From: 62-47 sp051954235
GTDB taxonomy: Bacteria > Pseudomonadota > Alphaproteobacteria > Rhizobiales > Xanthobacteraceae
Length of the DNA: 64,000 nucleotides
Assembly: GCA_051954235.1 (NCBI GenBank)
Contig: JBQCHY010000020.1
Span: 1-64,000 of the forward strand
Direction of reading: 5' to 3'
The position numbers were made by a program, and so were the translations under genes. Positions 16,703 through 25,049 of this stretch are shown in pieces; within the stretch, counting starts at the first letter, position 1; every line of letters begins with the position of its first letter. The notes under the pieces are model-generated. The model was not told the DNA's origin, searched no databases, and saw only the letters and a list, made by a program, of their open reading frames with translations.

Positions 16703-17731
16703 TCAGGCTGGACGCAGGAGATAGTGGCTTACGCCCCATTCCTCGCCGCCGACATGTCCGAACAGCCCGGCGGTCGCCAGATAGAAGAGACGCCAACGCT
16801 GGCGCCAGAGCCCGGCGTCGGCACCATAAACATCGCCGAGGATCCGATCTATCTCCCGGCGATTTGCATCGAAGCGCGCGAGCCAGTCCATCGCCGTCTT
16901 CTGATAGTGAACCCCGCTCCAGCGCCAATCTCGTTCAACTACGAAGCAGTCGGGAAAATGCCCGATCAGGCCATGGCTCGGCATGATTCCTCCCGTGAAG
17001 AAGTGCTGGGCGATCCAGTCCGCTTCGCTTCTGTGATCGAACCGATAGGGGCTATTCCGGTGACTGAAGACGTGAACGAACAGCCTTCCCGTCTCGGGGG
17101 CGAGCCATGTTCTGATACGTTCGAGCAGCCGCCGCCAGTTCGTCATATGCTCGAACATCTCGACCGAGACGATCCTGTCATACAGGCCGCCCGCAGTGAA
17201 TTCATTCATATCCGCCGTGAGGATACGCACATTGGCAAGGCCGCGTTCGGCCGCTTGGGCTTCGATATGAAGTCGCTGCGGCCTTGAGTTCGAGACAGCG
17301 GTAATGGTCGAACGAGGGAAACGCTCGGCTATGAAAAGCGTGAGTGATCCCCAGCCGCAACCGAGCTCTAGGATCGATTGCCCATCGGCGAGGTCTGCGT
17401 GCCTCACCGTTTCTTCCAGCGAAAGCCGCTCGGCGTCAGCCAGTGTTTCCTCACCCGTCGGATAAAGGCAGCAAGAATATTTACGACGCGGACCGAGCGT
17501 GAGAGCGAAGAACTCGGGTGGCAGTTCATAGTGCTGCTTGTTCGCGGCATCGGCATGCGCGGCGATCGGGTGCGCGCTCATGGCACGCGCGAAATCGCTC
17601 TCCGCCACATGCCCCGCGGCGGCAAGCTTTCGTCGCGTGCGCCCGACCAGGAGTTCGACGCCCATTTGCGCGAGGAAGTCGGGAAGCGACGCGCGTTCGG
17701 CGGCGCGGATCACTGAGGCAATCAAGCTCAT
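16703..17731 (-). CDS. Cyclopropane-fatty-acid synthase-like methyltransferase
   Basis: 342 aa. SAM-binding motif I is ILELGCGWGSLTLFIAE, with CFA-family signatures SVEMFEHMTNW and HFFTGGIMPSH. Shorter than classical CFA synthase (about 380-430 aa) and lacking its N-terminal lipid-binding domain, so it may modify a different position or lipid. The Rhodobacter RpoE regulon includes such enzymes, which make furan or cyclopropane fatty acids in response to singlet oxygen. It overlaps the DUF1295 gene by 4 bases. Confidence 0.9.
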   Translation of the reverse strand: MSLIASVIRAAERASLPDFLAQMGVELLVGRTRRKLAAAGHVAESDFARAMSAHPIAAHADAANKQHYELPPEFFALTLGPRRKYSCCLYPTGEETLADAERLSLEETVRHADLADGQSILELGCGWGSLTLFIAERFPRSTITAVSNSRPQRLHIEAQAAERGLANVRILTADMNEFTAGGLYDRIVSVEMFEHMTNWRRLLERIRTWLAPETGRLFVHVFSHRNSPYRFDHRSEADWIAQHFFTGGIMPSHGLIGHFPDCFVVERDWRWSGVHYQKTAMDWLARFDANRREIDRILGDVYGADAGLWRQRWRLFYLATAGLFGHVGGEEWGVSHYLLRPA

Positions 17732-18555
17732 CGAATGTCTCCATTGTCATGCGCTTGAGCAGCGTGTTGCGGGCCGGGCCAGAATGCGTTGACGCGATGT
17801 TGATAGTCGCGAAATGCCGGTCCACGCGAGCGAAGCATGTGCGCTTCGAGCGGCGGAATGCCGGAGGCGTGGACGAGGATCCAGTACATTAGCCCTGGCC
17901 CCGCGAGAGCCAGCCAGCCCCAGGGATAGGCACCTGAAAAATCGATTGCGATGATGGCGTAGGCGAACCAGCCCATCCATTCGAAAAAATAATTGGGGTG
18001 GCGCGACATCCCCCAGAGCCCGATGTCGCAAACGCGACCCTTGTTCGCCGGATCGCGAAACGCTGAAAGCTGGCGGTCGGCGATCGACTCACCCCCGACC
18101 GCCGCGATCAGGACTGCAACGCCGATCCAGTCGGAGGCTCTGAGCCCGGGTGCGGGATTATGTGCCGCCAGCATGATCGACAGCGCCAGCGCCAGCGCCA
18201 CCAGTGCCTGGATTTGCAAGAACCAGAACAGGCGAAGCCGGAACGCGTCGCCCCATTCCTCGCGCAGCTGCCGATAACGCGGGTCGTCACCGCCGCGGGC
18301 GGTCCGAACCGCGATGTGAATACCGAGTCGCAATGACCAGGCCAGCGCCAGAGCCGCCACGAGCAACTGCCGCACGGAGAGTTGGGCTTCGGCGAGAGGA
18401 ACAAGGGCGACTGCCGCGCCGAATCCGCCGGTGGCAAGGGACCAGATCGCGTCGATCCAGCCCGATCGGCCGGACCGAAGCGCCACAAGCAACGCCCCCA
18501 TCATCGTCGCCGAGAGACAAGCCGCGAGCGCGATAATGACGATCGACGCCGTCAT
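17728..18555 (-). CDS. DUF1295 membrane protein (steroid 5-alpha-reductase-like)
   Basis: 275 aa, six to seven membrane helices, with the C-terminal motif GLWGMSRHPNYFFEWMGWFA, typical of the DUF1295/isoprenylcysteine methyltransferase-like reductase fold. It probably acts on a lipid with the adjacent CFA-like enzyme. ATG 18555 overlaps the preceding hydrolase stop by 4 bases; overlaps on both sides mean tight translational coupling. Confidence 0.9.
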   Translation of the reverse strand: MTASIVIIALAACLSATMMGALLVALRSGRSGWIDAIWSLATGGFGAAVALVPLAEAQLSVRQLLVAALALAWSLRLGIHIAVRTARGGDDPRYRQLREEWGDAFRLRLFWFLQIQALVALALALSIMLAAHNPAPGLRASDWIGVAVLIAAVGGESIADRQLSAFRDPANKGRVCDIGLWGMSRHPNYFFEWMGWFAYAIIAIDFSGAYPWGWLALAGPGLMYWILVHASGIPPLEAHMLRSRGPAFRDYQHRVNAFWPGPQHAAQAHDNGDIR

Positions 18556-19409
18556 GCGATCCTTCCCGGCGCCGCTGCCCAATCGACGGGCGCCTGTGGA
18601 TGGGAGTGTTTCAGAGCGAAGCTCGTGACATCGTCGAGAACCGGCGCTAGGAACCGTAACGGCCGTGCCAAGGCTCCGACCAGCGTGCGGTGATTGACCC
18701 GCTTGTAGAGCTTCATGTCGACTTCGCCACCGACGCGTCTTATGCGCTCAGCGAGCCGGATCGTGTTGGCGGGCCGCACAGTCAGATCTCTCGTTCCCGT
18801 CGCCAGAAATGCCGGTGGCGCGAGCGCGTCCACGAAGTTGATGGGCTGTGTCCCCGCGAGGTCTTCCTCAGGCCCAAAGATCTTCCTCAACTTTTGGCTG
18901 CGCAGCGGCAGGAAATCGTAGGGGCCGGCAAGGCCGATCATTGCGCGCAGCTCGATGCGCGCGTCGAGATCGACGCTGGCAAACCATTTCCGATCGAACG
19001 CCAGCATCGCGGCAATATGGGCGCCCGCGGAATGTCCCATGACGATGAGTCGCCGCCGATCGCCGCTGAATTCCCCGATGGAATCGACCGTCCAGCGCAT
19101 TACAGCCGCCGCGTCCTCGACGAATCCGGGGAAGTGCACCTCCGGGTAAACTCGGTAATCGGGAATGACGGTCGTGAAGCCGCGCGATGCCAGCGCCGAC
19201 CCAACAAAAAAATAATTGCACCGGTCACCACCTTCCCAGCCGCCGCCGTAGAAGAACACGATGACGGGGGCGGGTCCGCTTGCGGCCGCCGGATAGACAT
19301 CAAGGACATGGCGCGGACCACTGCCATAACGCATGCCCTGACGGGCGTACGGCGCGTCGATCCTGGCAATCGCATTCAGACAATCGACCGGCGAGGGGAG
19401 CAAGTTCAT
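18552..19409 (-). CDS. Alpha/beta hydrolase (esterase/lipase-like)
   Basis: 285 aa. Oxyanion-hole motif FFYGGGW (residues about 52-58), nucleophile elbow GHSAGAH, and candidate acid and base in GTRDLTV and NHRTLV. This is the carboxylesterase/HSL-like layout without a signal peptide. It is third in the rpoE operon, 53 bases after chrR. It could release damaged acyl chains, but the substrate is unknown. Confidence 0.88.
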   Translation of the reverse strand: MNLLPSPVDCLNAIARIDAPYARQGMRYGSGPRHVLDVYPAAASGPAPVIVFFYGGGWEGGDRCNYFFVGSALASRGFTTVIPDYRVYPEVHFPGFVEDAAAVMRWTVDSIGEFSGDRRRLIVMGHSAGAHIAAMLAFDRKWFASVDLDARIELRAMIGLAGPYDFLPLRSQKLRKIFGPEEDLAGTQPINFVDALAPPAFLATGTRDLTVRPANTIRLAERIRRVGGEVDMKLYKRVNHRTLVGALARPLRFLAPVLDDVTSFALKHSHPQAPVDWAAAPGRIA

Positions 19410-19462
19410 AAGTCGGCCATCGCTCGAGGCGCTCGGCTGATTGCGCCAGCGGCGGTCATTGA

Positions 19463-20110
19463 TCAGAAGCCCACGAACGGGCGCAAAAGGCGACCGAGCA
19501 ATCCGTGAAGGCGTGTATCCCCTTCAAGAGCGGCAAGACAGATGCAATCCGAATCCTGCCCGACGACCGGGCGATGATCGACGTCGCTGTCCGCCTCGTC
19601 GAGATCCCCCGGCAAATATTGACCGCGCTCGTCAGCCAGCGATCCAGAAAGAATCTGCATGAATTCGAGACCGGTATGTCCATGCGCTGGCAGATGAAGC
19701 CCGGCTTTTCCCTTGATCAGCATGACCTTGGCGTCCGGGCTGCCAACGATCTTGACCTTGCTCCACTGAAAGCCGGGTCCAAGCCACTTCCACGGACCGA
19801 CTTCGCAGTTCTGCATCGCTCGCGGAAGCTCCAATCCTAATTCGGGGCGCTTAACCATGCGCTCTCTCGTCGGTAACGGTTGAGCGGCTTCGAGCCGCTC
19901 CATAGTGCGTCCGAACAGATCCGCGGCAAGAGGGGCGGATGGCATCCCGTCCAGAATCGCACCGCCAATGGCCTCGAAATGCGCCATACGGTTACGGCAG
20001 ACGGCACATCCTTCGAGGTGGACGGATACGACAATCGCGGGACCTGCGCTCAAAGCGCCGGCCGCCATGCGCATCAGCGTTTCGTCGCTGGGATGATGCT
20101 TAATAGTCAT
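19463..20110 (-). CDS. chrR: Zinc-dependent anti-sigma factor ChrR
   Basis: 215 aa. The N-terminal zinc anti-sigma domain has H6, H31, C35 and C38, the same residue numbers as the zinc ligands of Rhodobacter ChrR. A C-terminal cupin-like domain shows HLPAHGHTGLE (H143, H145, E149), the second metal site. ChrR holds RpoE until singlet oxygen triggers its loss. It overlaps rpoE by 4 bases (ATGA), as expected for a sigma/anti-sigma pair. Confidence 0.93.
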   Translation of the reverse strand: MTIKHHPSDETLMRMAAGALSAGPAIVVSVHLEGCAVCRNRMAHFEAIGGAILDGMPSAPLAADLFGRTMERLEAAQPLPTRERMVKRPELGLELPRAMQNCEVGPWKWLGPGFQWSKVKIVGSPDAKVMLIKGKAGLHLPAHGHTGLEFMQILSGSLADERGQYLPGDLDEADSDVDHRPVVGQDSDCICLAALEGDTRLHGLLGRLLRPFVGF

Positions 20111-20760
20111 ATATCGCTGTCCAACAAGGTCCGAAGGCGGCTCAATGCCAGCCGAACGCGGGATTTTACGGTGCCCAGCGGAATGCCCAATTCTCGCGCG
20201 ATCTCCGCATGTGGCTTCTCAGCAAAGAAAGAAAGTCGCACGATCGCGGCCTGATCACTCGGCAGGGTTGCCAAGGCCTTTCGCACCCCTTCCTCCCGTT
20301 CCGCCGTGATCCTGATGTCTTCACCCGATAGTGGCATGTCGGGCTCGTCACTCGGATCCAAAAAACTATCGGCTTTCCGAGAGCGCGTGCGGCGCAGCCG
20401 ATCGATCCTTTGATTTCGGGCGATCGTAAACACCCATGTGGACACGCCGGCCTTGCCCGGATCGAAATACGAAGCCTTTCGCCATACCGCGATCATGACC
20501 TCCTGGGTCACTTCCTCGGCGGCGGAATCCGCCAGGCCCGAGCGCATGAGGAAGCTTTTGACGCGGGGCGCGAAATATCCGAACAGGCGCGCGAAGGCAT
20601 TCCGGTCCTGCTCTCGCCCGACCGCCTCGACGAGACCGATCAGTTCCTCAGGAGACGGCAGCACCTCCTTTTGCCTGGCCTCGTTCAAAACAACGAGCCT
20701 GGCCGCGGGGCGGACCTGCCGCGCATTCCTGATGCCGAAATATAAGCTTGCTGCATCCAT
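20107..20760 (-). CDS. rpoE: ECF sigma factor RpoE (ECF11, singlet-oxygen response)
   Basis: 217 aa in the longest form. Region 2: NAFARLFGYFAPRVKSFLMR and the segment EEVTQEVMIAVWRK; region 4: EKPHAEIARELGIPLGTVKS. With the overlapping chrR it is the sigma factor of the singlet-oxygen response. The ATG at 20760 lies only about 7 bases past the -10 of its own promoter, so the mRNA would be leaderless; a later start nearer PSPEELIGLVEAV is possible, since Rhodobacter RpoE starts close to that motif. Confidence 0.92.
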   Translation of the reverse strand: MDAASLYFGIRNARQVRPAARLVVLNEARQKEVLPSPEELIGLVEAVGREQDRNAFARLFGYFAPRVKSFLMRSGLADSAAEEVTQEVMIAVWRKASYFDPGKAGVSTWVFTIARNQRIDRLRRTRSRKADSFLDPSDEPDMPLSGEDIRITAEREEGVRKALATLPSDQAAIVRLSFFAEKPHAEIARELGIPLGTVKSRVRLALSRLRTLLDSDI

Positions 20761-20766
20761 TTGCCC

Positions 20767-20796
20767 TTCATACGCCGGAACCGCTCCAACGGATCA
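20767..20796 (-). promoter_or_regulatory. RpoE-type promoter of the rpoE-chrR operon
   Basis: Minus strand: TGATCC, 18 bases, TATGAA. The -35 and spacing match the RpoE consensus exactly and the -10 is the weakest of the five. It implies autoregulation. Its -35 lies 9 bases from that of the divergent promoter. Confidence 0.6.
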
Positions 20797-20805
20797 CGCC
20801 AAGAG

Positions 20806-20835
20806 TGATCTATGACGCGTCAAGTTTCGTAAATA
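20806..20835 (+). promoter_or_regulatory. RpoE-type promoter of the FAD oxidase-DUF1365-cfa operon
   Basis: Plus strand: TGATCT, 18 bases, TAAATA, ending 29 bases before the FAD-oxidase TTG start. It stands back to back with the rpoE promoter. Confidence 0.7.
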
Positions 20836-20864
20836 GTGGCAGTTTGGCGGGCGGAGGGAAATCC

Positions 20865-22244
20865 TTGACCGGAATGATTGCAGCCACCGACTGGAATGGC
20901 GGACCAAAGCGTCGGCCGATTCCCGATCGCGGCCTCGATATCGCGGTCGTGGGAAGCGGTATTTCCGGGCTGTCCGCCGCATGGCTGCTGTCGAAGCGGA
21001 ATCGCGTGGTTCTCTACGAAAGCGATGGCCGGTTGGGTGGACACAGCCACACTGTCGATGCCGCCGGCGTCGCGGTCGATACCGGCTTCATCGTCTTTAA
21101 CGAGAACACCTATCCGAACCTCACAGCGCTCTTCGATCACCTCGGCGTTGCCACTAGGCGTTCCGATATGTCGTTCGCCGTTTCCCTCGACGACGGCCGT
21201 CTTGAATATTCCGGCACCGGATTGTTGGGCCTTTTCGCGCAAGGCCGGAACGCCGTCAGCCCGAGATTCTGGATGATGCTGCGCGATCTCGTCCGCTTTT
21301 ATCGCGAAGCGCCGCGCAATGTGGCGGCTCTGGGCATGATAACGCTCGATGAATATCTTGATGCGGCAGGCTATGGCGACGGCTTCCGCAATGACCATCT
21401 CTATCCCATGGCGGCCGCAATCTGGTCGACCCCGGCGGCGAATATTGGCGCCTATCCTGCGGCCTCGTTCATCCGGTTTTGCCAGACCCACGGCCTTCTG
21501 AAACTGGTTGGCCGACCGATATGGCGAACCGTTGCCGGCGGCAGTCGATCCTATGTTCAGGTGCTGTCGCAAGTCATACCGGAAGTCGTTTCGAACCATC
21601 CCGTCAAGGCGATTGTCCGCACGGTAGATGGCGTCGAGATCATCGGACAAGATGGTCACCGGCGCCGCTTCGATCACGTTGTCATCGCTGCTCACGCGGA
21701 CCAGGCGCTGAAAATGCTTGCCGACCCGAGCAATGACGAACGGCGTCTGCTTGGCGCATTCAACTATATCGTCAACGATACCGTGCTTCACACCGATCCG
21801 CGACTGATGCCACTGCGGCGGCGTGTGTGGTCGAGTTGGAACTATATGACCAGGGATGACGACGATGGCCGCAGGCTCGCGGTGACCTACTGGATGAACC
21901 GCCTGCAGGCAATCGAGAGTGACCGGCCCCTCTTCGTCACGCTTAATCCTCACAGGGAAATTGAGGCCGACGCGATCTTGAAGCGGATGAGTTATAGTCA
22001 CCCGCGTTTCGATGCCGTGGCGATGAAGGCGCAGAAGGAGCTTTGGTCACTACAGGGCCACCGCAACACATGGTTCTGCGGCGCCTATTTTGGCGCCGGG
22101 TTTCACGAGGATGGGCTGCAGGCCGGCCTCGCGGTCGCCGAAGCCCTCGGCGGTGTGCGGCGGCCATGGACAGTGCAGGACGAATCCGGGCGCATCCACC
22201 TTTATCGCGGGGAGCCCAACTTGCAGGAGGCGGAGGCCGCCTGA
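20865..22244 (+). CDS. FAD-dependent amine oxidase-family protein (COG2907)
   Basis: 459 aa. N-terminal FAD-binding motif VVGSGISGLSAAWLL followed by ESDGRLGGHSHTVD, as in COG2907 flavin oxidoreductases. These accompany DUF1365 and CFA genes in many bacteria and belong to the RpoE regulon of Rhodobacter. The reaction is unproven; it probably oxidises a lipid intermediate. I prefer the TTG at 20865, with GGAGGG 6 bases upstream; ATG 20874 is the alternative. The stop overlaps the DUF1365 start (TGATG). Confidence 0.88.
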   Translation: MTGMIAATDWNGGPKRRPIPDRGLDIAVVGSGISGLSAAWLLSKRNRVVLYESDGRLGGHSHTVDAAGVAVDTGFIVFNENTYPNLTALFDHLGVATRRSDMSFAVSLDDGRLEYSGTGLLGLFAQGRNAVSPRFWMMLRDLVRFYREAPRNVAALGMITLDEYLDAAGYGDGFRNDHLYPMAAAIWSTPAANIGAYPAASFIRFCQTHGLLKLVGRPIWRTVAGGSRSYVQVLSQVIPEVVSNHPVKAIVRTVDGVEIIGQDGHRRRFDHVVIAAHADQALKMLADPSNDERRLLGAFNYIVNDTVLHTDPRLMPLRRRVWSSWNYMTRDDDDGRRLAVTYWMNRLQAIESDRPLFVTLNPHREIEADAILKRMSYSHPRFDAVAMKAQKELWSLQGHRNTWFCGAYFGAGFHEDGLQAGLAVAEALGGVRRPWTVQDESGRIHLYRGEPNLQEAEAA

Positions 22245-23065
22245 TGCCCGAATTCCGATCAGGTCTCTATGCTGGTTATGTGATACATCACAGGCTGCGG
22301 CCAAGAGAACACCGCCTGCGTTACAGCATCTTCTATCTTCTGATCGATCTCGATGAGGTGGAAATCCTGGCAGGCCGGGTCCGCCTGTTCTCGCATAATC
22401 GCTTCAATCTTTTCAGTATTCACGATCGAGACTATGGCGAGGGAGCGATGCTGTCACCTCGCGAATGGGTCGAGCGGCAGTTGCGGGAAGCCGGGGTTGA
22501 ATCCGGCGGCCCGATCCAGCTTCTCACCATGCCCCGCATCCTGGGCTACGCTTTCAATCCGCTGAGCATCTATTTTTGCCACAGACGCGATCAATCGCTT
22601 TCCGCGATCTTATACGAGGTCAACAACACCTTCGGGCAGCGCCATAGCTACTTGATTCCCGTTCCCTCCGGTGTCGAGGAGCCGATCCGGCAACAAAGCC
22701 AAAAATCCTTTTATGTGTCGCCTTTCATGACCACCGACATGGCCTATTCCTTTTCCGTCGTGCCACCCGGATCGAACTTGTCGGTTTCGGTCGTCGGCCA
22801 CGACGAAAGCGGGCCGCTTATTATCGCAAAACTAGCCGCGGTCAGAAAGAAATTGACGGATGCCTCATTGGCTCGTGCGTTTTTCGTCTATCCGCTGCTG
22901 ACGTTAAAGGTGATCGCGGGCATCCACTGGGAAGCACTGCTCGTATGGCTGAAGGGGATCGGTCTTGTCACGCGACCCTCTCCACCCGATCGGCCAGTCA
23001 CCCTCGGGCGCGGCGCGGAACCGAAGAGTAACCGTTACGAGAAGAGCGGCACGAATGACATTTGA
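22244..23065 (+). CDS. DUF1365 family protein
   Basis: 273 aa. The family signature is clear: HHRLRPREHRLRYSIFYLLI near the start, and GYAFNPLSIYFCH in the middle. Almost always found between an FAD amine oxidase and a CFA synthase, as here. Function is unresolved; possibly lipid modification at the membrane. Start at 22244 overlaps the FAD-oxidase stop by 1 base, and the 3' end overlaps cfa by 11 bases. Confidence 0.92.
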   Translation: MPEFRSGLYAGYVIHHRLRPREHRLRYSIFYLLIDLDEVEILAGRVRLFSHNRFNLFSIHDRDYGEGAMLSPREWVERQLREAGVESGGPIQLLTMPRILGYAFNPLSIYFCHRRDQSLSAILYEVNNTFGQRHSYLIPVPSGVEEPIRQQSQKSFYVSPFMTTDMAYSFSVVPPGSNLSVSVVGHDESGPLIIAKLAAVRKKLTDASLARAFFVYPLLTLKVIAGIHWEALLVWLKGIGLVTRPSPPDRPVTLGRGAEPKSNRYEKSGTNDI

Positions 23066-24275
23066 GAGCAAGACAACCACATTGAGCGAGCTTGAAAGGC
23101 CTAGAGAACACCTGGTCGTCCGTCTGCTGAACCGAATAATCTCGCAGATCGATTTCGGCCAAATCACTGTCGTGCTCCCTTCGGGTGATCGGATCCAACG
23201 ATCCGGTGTGTTAACCGGACCGTCCGCCATTCTTGTTTTGAATCGTTGGCGCGCCCTCGGGCGGCTCATCAGCCAGGGGGACCTGGGCTTCGCCGAGGCC
23301 TATATCGATGGCGACTGGACGAGCCCTGACCTTCCCGCGCTGCTGGAATTGGCGGCGGGCAACATAGCCCTGCTCGACCGCAGCACTGGCGGTTTTTGGC
23401 CGGCGCGCATTTTCAATCGTGTGCGGCATTTGCTGCGCGCGAATAGCAAGGCCGGCAGCCGCAGGAACATTGCCTTCCATTACGATCTCGGCAACGCTTT
23501 CTACGAGCGCTGGCTCGATCGGAGCATGACCTATTCCTCCGCGCTGTATGCGCATCCGGACCAGACGCTTGAAGACGCGCAGGAAGCCAAGCTGTCACGA
23601 GTAGAGCAGCTTCTCGACCTCCGTGGCGGCGAAAAAGTCCTCGAAATCGGCTGCGGCTGGGGAGCGTTGGCCATGAGATTGGCCCATGCAGGTGCTCGCG
23701 TGACTGGCGTGACCCTATCGTCCGAGCAACTAGCCTTCTCTCGACAGCGCTTGGAACAGCAAGCGGTGGTCGGCAAAGTTGCTTTCGACATGACCGACTA
23801 TCGCGACCTCGAAGGCTGCTATGACAGGATCGTATCGATCGAGATGCTGGAGGCGGTCGGCGAGGCTTATTGGGCGACTTATTTTAAAGCACTCTATGAT
23901 CGCTTGAACACAGGCGGCATCGCGGTCTTGCAAGTGATCACGATCGACGAGGCGCGCTTCGATGCCTACCGCGGTTCCGCCGATTTTATTCAGCGCCATA
24001 TCTTCCCAGGAGGAATGCTGCCGACCAAAGCGATCGTTGTCGAACTAAGTGCGCGGGCAGGTCTCAAGCTGGTTTCAACACAAAGTTTCGGCCAGAGCTA
24101 TGCCGTAACACTTTCCGAGTGGCGCAAACGCTTTCTGGCGTCATGGCCCAGCATCGCCGAAATGGGTTTTCCTGAACGTTTTCGCCGGCTCTGGGACTAC
24201 TATCTTTGCTACTGCGAGGCTGGTTTCAGGGCTGAAACAATTGATGTGGGGTTTTACGTTCTTGCCAAAAGCTGA
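23055..24275 (+). CDS. cfa: Cyclopropane-fatty-acyl-phospholipid synthase
   Basis: 406 aa, full length. N-terminal lipid-binding domain (about 1-120), then the SAM domain: HYDLGNAFYERWLDRSMTYS, motif I VLEIGCGWGALAMRLA, SIEMLEAVGE with the active-site Glu, HIFPGGMLPT with the His, and YCEAGF with the Cys/Glu region. It transfers a methylene from SAM to unsaturated acyl chains of membrane phospholipids. Unlike the paralogue at 16703-17731 it has all domains. Third gene of the FAD-oxidase operon. A broken SDR tail follows its stop directly. Confidence 0.93.
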   Translation: MTFESKTTTLSELERPREHLVVRLLNRIISQIDFGQITVVLPSGDRIQRSGVLTGPSAILVLNRWRALGRLISQGDLGFAEAYIDGDWTSPDLPALLELAAGNIALLDRSTGGFWPARIFNRVRHLLRANSKAGSRRNIAFHYDLGNAFYERWLDRSMTYSSALYAHPDQTLEDAQEAKLSRVEQLLDLRGGEKVLEIGCGWGALAMRLAHAGARVTGVTLSSEQLAFSRQRLEQQAVVGKVAFDMTDYRDLEGCYDRIVSIEMLEAVGEAYWATYFKALYDRLNTGGIAVLQVITIDEARFDAYRGSADFIQRHIFPGGMLPTKAIVVELSARAGLKLVSTQSFGQSYAVTLSEWRKRFLASWPSIAEMGFPERFRRLWDYYLCYCEAGFRAETIDVGFYVLAKS

Positions 24276-24387
24276 GCCAGACGATGTTGCGGCAGTTGTC
24301 GATTTTCTTCTGACACCGGATGCCGGCTGGATTATCGGACAAGTAATAGGGATTGATGGCGGACGCTCTCGCCTGCGGACTAAATGA
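24276..24387 (+). pseudogene. Short-chain dehydrogenase, last 36 codons only
   Basis: Starting within the cfa stop, the frame reads DDVAAVVDFLLTPDAGWIIG, then QVIGIDGGRS and a stop. This is the standard C-terminus of an SDR (the VIxIDGG motif). The Rossmann fold and catalytic Tyr-Lys are missing. SDR genes often sit in FAD-oxidase/DUF1365/CFA clusters, so a deletion has probably joined the end of cfa to the end of a former SDR gene. Confidence 0.8.
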
Positions 24388-24460
24388 TAAGTGCGATGCT
24401 GGTATCAGGCGAGCACGATCTCAAATCGGTCGCGTCGCCCTTTATGAATTCTGGGAGATT

Positions 24461-24997
24461 TTAGCCGGGAGTATCGGCGCTAATATACCTCAACCCGCCG
24501 ATAGCAAGGTCGCACCGAAAGGCGTGGCCTATTGCTACCAGCCCGATACGCCGCAACTGACGTGTATCGAGTGGAATATCTGTGCGATAAGGAGCAAAGG
24601 CGCTGAACCGCAAAACGACTGTCCGCCAATTTGCAGATGCCGTGAAATTCCGGCGGTATGACTGCCATGGCCTTGCCAGATAGTCCGTCCTCAGGTGAAC
24701 GCCGTAATCCTCGCCATTGCCGAACACGTCGATCGCAATCCCATCCCAGCCACTTGCGTCCACAGCATGAGCTGTCGGCGAGAGGTCGAGGGCTGCTTGA
24801 ACAAATCCTCCATTGTTTTCCAAGCTGACGTCTCCGCGTACGCGGATGGCGGCCCGGCCGGCGACCACCTCGCGACCCATCACTCCTTTGGAAATTCCGC
24901 CCATGACCCGGTCTGTAACAAGGTGCCAGACGCTGCCAATCGTAGCCGCAGGAGGCTCTCTGCTGAGGTCATCAATCGTTGCGGGCGCAGAGAGCAT
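24461..24997 (-). CDS. CIA30-domain protein
   Basis: 178 aa. Opens with the CIA30 hallmark WHLVTDRVMGGISKG, followed by a beta-rich galactose-binding-like domain (GDVSLENNGGFVQ, GIAIDVFGNGEDYGVHLRTD). Eukaryotic CIA30 is a complex I assembly factor; bacterial members are poorly studied and occur in oxidative-stress clusters. No signal peptide. It follows hemH by 52 bases on the same strand, probably one transcript. Confidence 0.88.
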   Translation of the reverse strand: MLSAPATIDDLSREPPAATIGSVWHLVTDRVMGGISKGVMGREVVAGRAAIRVRGDVSLENNGGFVQAALDLSPTAHAVDASGWDGIAIDVFGNGEDYGVHLRTDYLARPWQSYRRNFTASANWRTVVLRFSAFAPYRTDIPLDTRQLRRIGLVAIGHAFRCDLAIGGLRYISADTPG

Positions 24998-25049
24998 CTT
25001 TCCGTCCCTCTTATTCGTTAACGCGTGTCAGCGACAAGTTGATATCGCC

